Below are positions 8,632-15,369 of a stretch of DNA of 64,000 nt, in pieces. The notes beneath the pieces are model-generated. The model ran no database searches. It was not told the origin of the DNA and worked only from the letters and a program-made list of their open reading frames with translations. A program made the translations under genes and the position numbers. Source of the stretch: Nonomuraea wenchangensis (GTDB lineage Bacteria > Actinomycetota > Actinomycetes > Streptosporangiales > Streptosporangiaceae); NCBI RefSeq assembly GCF_900111685.1, contig NZ_FOHX01000001.1:744001-808000 (forward strand), read 5' to 3'. Numbering within the stretch: the stretch's first letter is position 1; every line of letters starts with the position of its first letter.

Positions 8632-9765
8632 TCAGGAAGGGACGCGGACCTCGACCAGGCTGCCGGAGGCGGCTCCGCAGGAGGCGCGCACGGCCAGGCG
8701 GGGCTGCATGACGACCCGGCAGACCGGCGCGGCCGGGCCGAGCTCGATCCGGCGCAGCAGCAGCTCGGTCGCCATGCGGCCCACTTCGGCCTTCGGCGGC
8801 GAGACCGCGGTCAGCGGCACCTCCGACAGGTCGGCGACCTCGTCGTCGTAGGCCACCACGGCGATGTCGTCGGGCACCGTCAGGCCGACCCTGCGCAGGT
8901 AGGGCAGGAGCGCGGTGGCCTCGCGGTCGCCGAGGCACACCACCGCGCGCACCTTCTCGGCGACCAGCGAGTTGGCGTAGGCCAGCATGTCGGGGCCGGT
9001 CCAGACGGGCTGCCGGGCCACGGCCTCCGGGATCTCCGGAAGCCCGAGGTCGGCGACGGCCTGCCGGTATCCGGCGAAGACCTGTTCGGAGCTGGCGGTG
9101 CCGATCCGGCCGAGATAGCCGATCCGGACCCGGCCGAGCCCGCTGAGGTGCTGCACGGCCGCGTAGCCGCCGCCGTGCACGTCGGTGCAGACGTAGGAGG
9201 TCGGGTCGGCCGGGCGGGGGTCGGCCGGGCGGCGCTCCACCAGGACGTACGGCACGGGCAGCTCGCGCAGGCGGGCCAGGTGGGCGTCGGGGTCGGCGGT
9301 GAGGTGCAGGTTGGGCACCAGCAGCAGGCCGGCCACGCCGACGTCGACGAGCTGCTGGATCTGCCCGGCCTCGACGTCGGGGTCGTAGTTGGAGCAGGCC
9401 AGCACGAGCTGCACGCCGGCGGCGGACGCCGCCCGCTCGATGCCCTGCACGACCTGCGGGAAGTAGTAGGTGTTGGACGGAACCAGCGCGCCGATGAGAC
9501 GCGGCCTGGCCCCCGGGGTGACGGAGCTGGTCACGAAGGTGCCCGACCCCTGCCGGCGTCGGACGAGCCCCTCCTCGACCAGGAGGTCGACCGCGCGGCG
9601 GACGGTGTTGACCCCGACCGAGTAGGTCTGCGCCAGCTCGGACTCGGTCGGCAGCCGGGCTCCGACCGGCCAGCGGCCCTGCACGATCTCCTGCCGCAGG
9701 CGGGCCGCAAGGGTGCGGAATCGCCTTCCCCTTGGGAGGGAATTCATTCCTTCAGGTGGCTCCAT
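8632..9765 (-). CDS. GntR/LacI-type chimeric transcriptional regulator of the sugar operon
   Basis: About 377 residues, with an N-terminal GntR winged helix (about residues 13-80, including LPTESELAQTYSVGVNTVRR and the wing RRRQGSGTF) fused to a LacI/periplasmic-binding-like effector domain (about 88-377). This is the AraR architecture, in which a sugar usually releases repression. I choose ATG 9765 because a good promoter ends 6 bp upstream of it, implying a leaderless mRNA. GTG 9825 and ATG 9813 are alternatives giving longer N termini. Palindromes of GGAAT-NN-ATTCC type lie within and upstream of its start, suggesting autoregulation. It probably controls the downstream transport/catabolic genes. 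Confidence 0.85.
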   Translation of the reverse strand: MEPPEGMNSLPRGRRFRTLAARLRQEIVQGRWPVGARLPTESELAQTYSVGVNTVRRAVDLLVEEGLVRRRQGSGTFVTSSVTPGARPRLIGALVPSNTYYFPQVVQGIERAASAAGVQLVLACSNYDPDVEAGQIQQLVDVGVAGLLLVPNLHLTADPDAHLARLRELPVPYVLVERRPADPRPADPTSYVCTDVHGGGYAAVQHLSGLGRVRIGYLGRIGTASSEQVFAGYRQAVADLGLPEIPEAVARQPVWTGPDMLAYANSLVAEKVRAVVCLGDREATALLPYLRRVGLTVPDDIAVVAYDDEVADLSEVPLTAVSPPKAEVGRMATELLLRRIELGPAAPVCRVVMQPRLAVRASCGAASGSLVEVRVPS

Positions 9766-9846
9766 AACGGGATTCTTCTTGTCATGGAGAAGTGATGTCA
9801 ACCCTTGATTCATTCCGTTATTCACCTCATATCAGGAATGAATTCA
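9739..9846. promoter_or_regulatory. Cluster of GGAAT-NN-ATTCC palindromes at the regulator start
   Basis: Site 1, GGAATTCATTCC (9739-9750), is a perfect 5-2-5 palindrome inside the first codons of the regulator. Site 2 is a minus-strand half-conserved copy at 9805-9816 (ATTCATTCC). Site 3, GGAATGAATTCA, is at 9835-9846, just beyond the end of the GH18-like gene. Such AT-rich words are rare in this DNA, and their clustering around a GntR/LacI-type regulator suggests operators for autoregulation. A related site lies at 12074. Confidence 0.5.
9772..9801 (-). promoter_or_regulatory. Promoter of the regulator gene, probably leaderless
   Basis: On the minus strand a perfect TTGACA (9801-9796) is followed after 18 bp by AAGAAT (9777-9772, four of six matches to TATAAT). 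Transcription would begin about seven bases further on, exactly at the A of ATG 9765. The placement is the main reason for selecting that start. Confidence 0.5.
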
Positions 9847-9849
9847 CGC

Positions 9850-12057
9850 TTACCAGCGGGTGGTGGCGGCCTTGTCGCGGTCGTAGGCGGCGGCCCAGTA
9901 GTGGCCGGGAGCGGTGAGGCGGTGACCGGCGAAGCCGACCTCGCCGGTCGGCAGCTTCAGCGCCTCCGAGGTCGCTGTGGCCCAGCCGTCGGCGTCCGCG
10001 GTCACCGTCACGTACCGGCCGGCGGAGAACGTGAAACGCCCGCGTACGGTGGCGGCCACCGGCTGCCCGCTCTCCTTGTCCACGACGCGCAGCCGCACCC
10101 GCGCCGCGCCGCCCTCCAGCGTCACCGACATCGACTCCACGACCATGGGACGCAGGTCGGTGGCCCCGGTCGTCACGGTCACCGGATCGGAGGCGGGCCC
10201 GCGGTGCCCGGCCACGTCCACCGGCACGATCCGGTACCTGTAGGTGGTGCCGGGCAGCAGGCCGGTGTCGGTGTGGCTGAGCCCGCGCGCCTTCCCCGCG
10301 AGCGTGCCGGGGCCGGGGGTGAAGCCGGGTTCGGTCGAACGGTGCACCTCGTAGAAGTCGACCTCGGTGTCGTCGTACGCCCGCCCGTACGTCAGATCGA
10401 CCGTGGCGTGGTCGAACGCCACCGCCTCCGGCGGCGAGGCCACGCCGGTGGGCGGCCCGGAGTCGGCGGGCGGCTCGGGCCACCGCGCCGCGGGGCCCCA
10501 TACCGTGGGCAGCTCACGGTAGGAGTCGTAGTGGTGCAGCGCGATCCCGGCGAAGGCCGGGCTGCCCGAGAACGCCTGGCCGACCTTCGCCAGCTCCGCC
10601 TCCATCGCGTCCCTGCCCTCCTCGCGGAAGGTGATGGTGGCCGGGTCGCCGCTCGTCGCGATGTCGAGGGTCTCCACCCCGACGACCACGGAGAGCGGCT
10701 TGCCGATCCGCTCGGCGTAGGCGAGCTCGCCGGCCGCCTGCGCGATGATGCCGGCGCTGCCGTCCGCCTGGTCGCGGTAGTCCATGATCGCGATGTAGTC
10801 GCTGAGGTCCTGCACGTGCTCGGCCAGGGTGCGGGTGGTCCCGCCGTACGGGATGTCCGTGCAGCAGGCGGAGGTGTCCAGCCAGCGCGGCACGGCGGGA
10901 CCGAACAGCAGGGGCTCCCCCGACGCGTCGCGCCGGGCGATCATCGCGCGGAGCGTGTCCAGCCACTGGATCTGCAGGTCGGGCTTGGAGCTGGTGAACC
11001 AGGGGAGGATGTACGGCTCGATGTCGACGTTGATCCCGTCGAACCGCTCGGCCGGCTTCGACGACAGGTTGTAGTCGATCACGCGCTCCATCTCCCCGAC
11101 GGCGCGGTCGCGGTAGCGGGAGAGCGCCCCCAGGTAGGGCGGGCGCGTCCCGCCGGCCACGGTGGCGTGCACCTTCATGCCCCGGCCGTGCGCCCAGGCC
11201 ACGAGGTCGCGCAGCTCCGGACGCGCGTCCTCGATGATGTCCCGGCCCATGTACGTGTCCACGCCCAGATACATGGTCGAACCGGGCGGCAGGACCGTCT
11301 CCAGCAGGCGGCGCGACCCCGGGTTGAGCACCAGGTTGTAGCTGGCCTTCTCCCAGATCCACATGGCCCGGTCCTGCCGGTGCGGCACGGGACGGCGCTT
11401 CTTCGCCGCGCCGAGGGCTACGTACCGGGTGGTCGACCTGGTGACGTGGCCGCGCGCGTCGACGGCCTCCGCCTCCAGGCTCGCCATGACGTCGCCGTGC
11501 TTGGCGGGGTTGACCAGCGTGACGTACCGGCCCGCGGCCCCGCTGGCGCGCTGCCAGGGGCCGCCGTTGACGCGGACCCGCACGGAGCGCACGTCCTTAC
11601 CGGCGACGCGCACCCGGACGGGCGTGGGCCGGGTGAGCCGCACCCCGTCGGCCGGCTCGGTGATCTCCACCTCCGGCTTCCTGGCACTGGGGTTGTCCAC
11701 GCGCAGGGTGAGCGGCGGCGACCAGGTGCCGTACCGCGTCTGCGCGACCGTCGCCTTCGTGTAGACCTCGATCTCGCCGTCCATCTCGCCGACGTCGAGG
11801 TCGTAGGCCCAGGTCCCGGCGTCGTCGGCGTCAGGGTCGCTGACCCTTGTTCGCTCGATCCGCTCCCCGTTCACCACGAGGGACACGTCGTACGCGCCGG
11901 CGAAGCGCCCGGCCAGCCGTACGACGCCGGGTCCGGACTCCGAGGAGTCGATCGTCACCGACGGCGGGTCGTCCGCCCGGGCGGCGCCCGGGACGGCCCC
12001 GACGAGCGGCACGGCGAGCACGAGCGCGCCGACGGTTCTCCACAGCCCTGCGGGCAC
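9850..12057 (-). CDS. Secreted GH18-like TIM-barrel glycosidase with fibronectin type III domain
   Basis: About 735 residues. A signal peptide (ending near AAARAD, around residue 28) is followed by Ig-like beta segments (about 30-230), a TIM barrel (about 235-500) and an FnIII domain (about 515-610) with the run TTYRYRIVPVDVAG. A final beta-rich region completes it. Within the barrel, FDGINVDIEPY resembles the GH18 catalytic DGxDxDxE strand, with Glu as likely acid, but the rest departs from classical chitinases. The start is GTG 12057 because GGAGGTGG lies just upstream. ATG 12072 in the same frame has no ribosome site. It faces the alpha-amylase gene, so extracellular polysaccharide degradation is a reasonable inference. 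Confidence 0.7.
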   Translation of the reverse strand: MPAGLWRTVGALVLAVPLVGAVPGAARADDPPSVTIDSSESGPGVVRLAGRFAGAYDVSLVVNGERIERTRVSDPDADDAGTWAYDLDVGEMDGEIEVYTKATVAQTRYGTWSPPLTLRVDNPSARKPEVEITEPADGVRLTRPTPVRVRVAGKDVRSVRVRVNGGPWQRASGAAGRYVTLVNPAKHGDVMASLEAEAVDARGHVTRSTTRYVALGAAKKRRPVPHRQDRAMWIWEKASYNLVLNPGSRRLLETVLPPGSTMYLGVDTYMGRDIIEDARPELRDLVAWAHGRGMKVHATVAGGTRPPYLGALSRYRDRAVGEMERVIDYNLSSKPAERFDGINVDIEPYILPWFTSSKPDLQIQWLDTLRAMIARRDASGEPLLFGPAVPRWLDTSACCTDIPYGGTTRTLAEHVQDLSDYIAIMDYRDQADGSAGIIAQAAGELAYAERIGKPLSVVVGVETLDIATSGDPATITFREEGRDAMEAELAKVGQAFSGSPAFAGIALHHYDSYRELPTVWGPAARWPEPPADSGPPTGVASPPEAVAFDHATVDLTYGRAYDDTEVDFYEVHRSTEPGFTPGPGTLAGKARGLSHTDTGLLPGTTYRYRIVPVDVAGHRGPASDPVTVTTGATDLRPMVVESMSVTLEGGAARVRLRVVDKESGQPVAATVRGRFTFSAGRYVTVTADADGWATATSEALKLPTGEVGFAGHRLTAPGHYWAAAYDRDKAATTRW

Positions 12058-12073
12058 GGAAGCCACCTCCATA

Positions 12074-12109
12074 GGAATGAATTGGTGCCGGAAACAGCCC
12101 GTTTCCGGC
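12074..12109. promoter_or_regulatory. Operator-like palindromes in the leader of the GH18-like gene
   Basis: GGAATGAATTGG (12074-12085), a copy of the motif seen at the regulator start, directly abuts a perfect 9-bp inverted repeat, GCCGGAAAC (12087-12095) and GTTTCCGGC (12101-12109), with a 5-nt loop. Both lie just upstream of the ribosome site of the minus-strand glycosidase gene. They could be repressor sites or an RNA hairpin in the leader. The shared motif suggests that the 8.6-9.8 kb regulator also controls this gene. Confidence 0.45.
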
Positions 12110-12226
12110 GCCCGATTCACGAGATGGCCGCAACGATAGCCCCGAAGTTGTCGGGGAAAAATGGCATGTATTCCATCCATACAGAGACGAGCCCGGCCCG
12201 GCCGGTCCCCGCGACGCGCCCCGGCT

Positions 12227-12256
12227 CCGGACAGCCGGACAGCCGGACAGCCGGAC
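12227..12256. repeat. Short tandem repeat, 8-bp unit CCGGACAG
   Basis: Three complete CCGGACAG units at 12227-12250 and a partial fourth to 12256, in non-coding DNA between the glycosidase promoter and the gene remnant. No function can be assigned. It may vary in copy number by slippage. Confidence 0.75.
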
Positions 12257-12273
12257 GCGAAGCCGAGGAGACG

Positions 12274-12486
12274 TCAGGAGACGGTGAGCGTGCCGTTCGC
12301 GTTACGTACGCACGTGACGATCGCGCGCGGCGCCGCGGCGTTGGGGTGCCACGACTCCTGGCAGGTCTGGAAGTAGGTGACGCAGGTGTTCGCCGCCCGC
12401 TGGATACCGATCTTGTCCCAGCCGGACAGTCTGGTGATGAACGTGCCGGAGGGCCCGTCCTGTCGGGCGGCAGCGGCCGGAGTGGA
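12274..12486 (-). pseudogene. 3' remnant of a small cysteine-containing (probably secreted) protein gene
   Basis: An open frame of 70 codons ends in TGA (12276-12274) and is closed upstream by a stop at 12489-12487. It has no ATG, GTG or TTG start. Codon use is strongly GC-ending, as in real genes here, and the translation has protein-like composition: LSGWDKIGIQRAANTCVTYF, then four more residues and CQESWHPN, then AIVTCVRNANGTLTVS at the C terminus. I read it as the surviving tail of a decayed gene. The parent family is not recognised. A ribosomal frameshift from another frame cannot be excluded. Confidence 0.45.
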
Positions 12487-12909
12487 TCAACGCTTGACCC
12501 TTGTATCCATTTCGCAAGGTTCTGAAATATTGCGAAGCCGGTTCCACCGGAGATCATCAGGACGAAGCGGCATGAAATCAGCGCTTTGTGCTGGCTGCTG
12601 CGCCTTCCATCCACGACAACAGGCGACGCCGGAAGACGAAAAACCAGGGAAAGGGTCCGCAAGGACCGCAGCGCTACACCGTGATAGATCAACGCATTAT
12701 ACGCATACCCGACATTTCTCTTCGCAAAAGCCTGCAAAGTATTGCATGACTCTTGGTCGCCGAGTAACTTCCAGGCAACACCGAGGAAACCCGCAAGCGG
12801 AGGTCCTGATGGTGCCTCCGGCAAGCAGGCCCGAAAGTAGAACGGGCCGGGTGTTGGCCCACCCAGCCCGTTGATGGGACCCCATCCTCACGTTTCTGGA
12901 GATCCCCGT
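12487..12909. other. Non-coding, AT-richer upstream region of the alpha-amylase gene
   Basis: About 420 bp without a credible gene and visibly lower in GC than its surroundings. It presumably holds the amylase promoter. I see an inverted repeat TGCAA-AGTA-TTGCA (12733-12746) and, overlapping it, a weak promoter-like pair TTGCAT (12742-12747) and TAACTT (12765-12770) with 17-bp spacing. The amylase ribosome site GGAG is near 12896. Nothing else is recognised. Confidence 0.6.
12733..12746. promoter_or_regulatory. Possible LacI/MalR-type operator of the amylase gene
   Basis: TGCAA and TTGCA flank a 4-bp spacer and overlap the candidate -35 box of the amylase promoter. Actinomycete amylase promoters are known to be repressed by MalR-like LacI-family proteins at TTGCAA-type sites. 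Assignment here is by analogy only. A trans-acting MalR is not encoded in the window. Confidence 0.35.
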
Positions 12910-14601
12910 ATGAAACCCTACAAAGCAATCCTCGCCACCGCATTAGCGGCGGCGAGCGGCATCACCGTGCCCGTACTGGGCCAAGCCCCCGCCCAGGCCG
13001 CCTCCGACGTCGGCGTGATCGCCAACCTGTGGAACTGGAACTGGAACTCGGTGGCAAGGGAGTGCACCGAAGTGCTCGGCCCGGCCGGGTACGGCGCAGT
13101 GCAGGTGTCACCGCCCCAGGACTCGATGGCCAAGGGCGGCTCGGTCTGGTGGGACATCTACCAGCCCGCCCGCTACGAGCTGACCAGCAAGTTCGGTGAC
13201 GAGGCCGCGTTCAGGCGCATGGTCGACACCTGCAGGGACGCCGGCGTGAAGGTCCAGGTGGACACGGTCATCAACCACATGACCGGCCAGGGCGCCACCA
13301 GCTACGGCGGCTACGGCTTCAGCAAGTACGATTACCCGGGGCTCTATTCCTCCCAGGACTTCCACCAGCCCACCTGCCAGATCAACCAGGGCGACTACCG
13401 CAATGACGCCTGGCGGATCCAGAACTGCGAACTGGTGGGCCTGTCGGATCTGAACACCGGGTCCGAGTACGTCCGAGGCAGGATCGCCGACTACATGAAC
13501 AAGCTGACCTCGTTCGGCGTGTCCGGCTTCCGCATCGACGCCGCCAAGCACATCCACCCCGGCGACCTGTCCGCGATCAAGTCCAAGCTCATCGGGTCGC
13601 CTTACATCCACCAGGAGGTCATCCAAGGCGATCAGGAGGCCGTCCAGCCGAGCCAGTACACCGGCGTCGGCGACGTCGACGAGTTCGTGTACGGCCGTAA
13701 GCTGCGGGAACAGTTCACCGGCCAGATCAAGAACCTCCGCACCTTCGGGGAGAGTTGGGGCCTGTCGGTGTCCGGCGACAAGGCCGTGGCCTTCGTCGAC
13801 AACCACGACACCGAGCGGGGCGGCTCCACGCTCACCTACAAGAGCGGCGACACGTACAAGCTGGCCAACCTCTTCATGCTCGCCTGGCCGTTCGGCACCC
13901 CCCAGGTGTACGCCTCCTACATCTGGAACAACAGCGAGGCGGGCCCGCCCTCGGCCAACAGCGGCCACGTCACCGACGTCAACTGCTCCAACGGCCAGTG
14001 GACCTGCTTCGACCGGCAGGTTTCCGGCATGGTGGGCTTCTACAACGCCGTCAAGGGCACCAGCGTCGCCAACTGGACCGACAACGGAAACAACCTGATC
14101 GCCTTCAGCCGGGGCGACAAGGGCTGGGTCGCCATCAACAACGAGAGCGGCACCGTCACCCAGACCTTCACCACCAACCTGCCTGCCGGTACGTACCCAA
14201 ACGTAGCGGGCAACGGCACGGTGACGGTCGACTCCAGCGGCAGGGCGACGGTCACCGTGCCCGGCAAGAGCGCGGTCGCCATCCACACCGGCTCAACCCC
14301 CCAGCCGAATGACAAGGAAGCCACCGTCTACTACAGGACGGGTTGGACCACGGCCAACATCCACTACGGCATCAACGGCACCTGGACCACCGTCCCCGGC
14401 GTGCCCATGGAAACGGCCTGCACCGACTGGAAGAAGAAGACCATCACCCTCGGCAGCGCCAACAGCTTCAAGACCGTCTTCAACAACGGCTCAGGAACCT
14501 GGGACAACAACAACGGCAACGACTACACCCTCGGCACCGGCATCTCCACCGTCAAGGACGGCGTCGTCACCGCCAACGCGACCAACCCCTGCGGGAACTG
14601 A
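12910..14601 (+). CDS. Secreted alpha-amylase (GH13) with C-terminal CBM25 starch-binding domain
   Basis: 563 residues, with a signal peptide of 1-31 (cleavage near AQA-AS). The (beta/alpha)8 domain has GFRIDAAKH with nucleophile Asp210, HQEV with acid/base Glu236 and FVDNHD with Asp300. The calcium/active-site motif TVINHM sits near 119-124. A C-terminal beta domain follows, then a CBM25 module (about 469-563) with YYRTGW, WTTVPGVPM and FNNGSGTWDNN. It hydrolyses internal alpha-1,4 bonds of starch outside the cell. ATG 12910 is 8 nt from GGAG and gives the only start with a good signal peptide. It is monocistronic, with a hairpin following at 14619. Confidence 0.96.
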   Translation: MKPYKAILATALAAASGITVPVLGQAPAQAASDVGVIANLWNWNWNSVARECTEVLGPAGYGAVQVSPPQDSMAKGGSVWWDIYQPARYELTSKFGDEAAFRRMVDTCRDAGVKVQVDTVINHMTGQGATSYGGYGFSKYDYPGLYSSQDFHQPTCQINQGDYRNDAWRIQNCELVGLSDLNTGSEYVRGRIADYMNKLTSFGVSGFRIDAAKHIHPGDLSAIKSKLIGSPYIHQEVIQGDQEAVQPSQYTGVGDVDEFVYGRKLREQFTGQIKNLRTFGESWGLSVSGDKAVAFVDNHDTERGGSTLTYKSGDTYKLANLFMLAWPFGTPQVYASYIWNNSEAGPPSANSGHVTDVNCSNGQWTCFDRQVSGMVGFYNAVKGTSVANWTDNGNNLIAFSRGDKGWVAINNESGTVTQTFTTNLPAGTYPNVAGNGTVTVDSSGRATVTVPGKSAVAIHTGSTPQPNDKEATVYYRTGWTTANIHYGINGTWTTVPGVPMETACTDWKKKTITLGSANSFKTVFNNGSGTWDNNNGNDYTLGTGISTVKDGVVTANATNPCGN

Positions 14602-14618
14602 TCCCCCGCCCTGTCCCT

Positions 14619-14646
14619 GTCCCGCCTGTCTCACAACGGGCGGGAC
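14619..14646 (+). terminator. Hairpin after the alpha-amylase gene
   Basis: GTCCCGCC (14619-14626) and GGCGGGAC (14639-14646) form an 8-bp stem with a 12-nt loop, 17 bp after the amylase stop codon. There is no T tract, as often in high-GC actinomycetes. Confidence 0.65.
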
Positions 14647-14731
14647 GATCGCTGCCAACGCACCGGTCGCCTTGTGCGGAGGGCCACGCGACCGCAGACC
14701 GGCTTGCTTGCCTCCACGAAGTGGAGCGGCA

Positions 14732-14929
14732 TCAAGGCTTGCGTTCCTTTCCGAAGCTCCTGGCGAATGCGACAAGCCCGATCACCAGGGTGGGGACTCC
14801 AAGTAACGCTGCACCACTCACCGTGAAAATGGTCACCCCATCGGCTCCCAGCGCATTGAGTATCAGCCAGGACACCAGTGCCGCAATGGCCCCGAAAGCT
14901 ACCGACAAGGCGGCAATCAGCGCACCCAT
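14732..14929 (-). CDS. Small two-helix membrane protein, unknown function
   Basis: 65 residues from ATG 14929, preceded by GCGGAGG at 8 nt spacing. Two hydrophobic stretches (about residues 3-25 and 36-57) predict two membrane helices, and the C terminus is basic (SFGKERKP). An upstream in-frame extension to 15169 has poor codon use and no ribosome site. No family is recognised. It lies alone between the amylase terminator and the PLD gene. Confidence 0.55.
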   Translation of the reverse strand: MGALIAALSVAFGAIAALVSWLILNALGADGVTIFTVSGAALLGVPTLVIGLVAFARSFGKERKP

Positions 14930-15369
14930 CCCCCAAACCTCCGCTGTGTAAGATCCGACTTCGTGGAGCCGGACCACAATGGAGCGTAAGACCCGGAGCA
15001 AAGAACCGGACCACGGCCGCTCTCCTGTCGTCCGGGACGCCTTCCGGGTACCCCCCACTGAACCGCCGCCATCGCCGGGAGTACGAACGCAAGGATTCGC
15101 GAGCTCGCATTGGTCCCGGTCCCACCCGAGCCCCAAGATCGTGAACGCGCGCACGTAATTCTGGTCCACTTTGGGCCGTATTGCAACACGGTTCAGCTAG
15201 AGAAGATGGCGTCAACCACGGTAATAGCCAATTTTTCTGAACATCGCTTCAAATCAGGCACAGAGCCCATCTCTCTTACGTCGCGGACCTGCCGGACGTC
15301 CTCGTGCAGGGAACGGCACACCTCGACAGCGAGCTGCCTACCAGGAAAGACGTTGTTTCCGCGCGGTGC
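14930..15369. other. 440-bp gap with no recognisable gene
   Basis: The stretch between the small membrane protein and the end of the PLD-like gene has open frames in several directions, but none has coherent codon use, a ribosome site or a recognisable product. The middle (about 15160-15290) is relatively AT-rich. I see no repeats, RNA gene or mobile-element ends. Confidence 0.55.

Noticed and set aside
12140..12156. Inverted repeat CCCCGA-N5-TCGGGG read as a terminator
   Set aside because: On the plus strand it is followed by A residues, not T, and on the minus strand the T run precedes the stem. No gene ends here on either strand.
12227..12256. Possible CRISPR or insertion-sequence ends at the 8-bp repeat
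   Set aside because: The unit is short, contiguous and without flanking inverted ends or a transposase. It is a simple tandem repeat.
12117..12824. A 235-codon minus-strand frame between the glycosidase and amylase genes
   Set aside because: It lacks coding-type third-position bias over most of its length and overlaps a better (start-less) remnant in another frame. No ribosome site.
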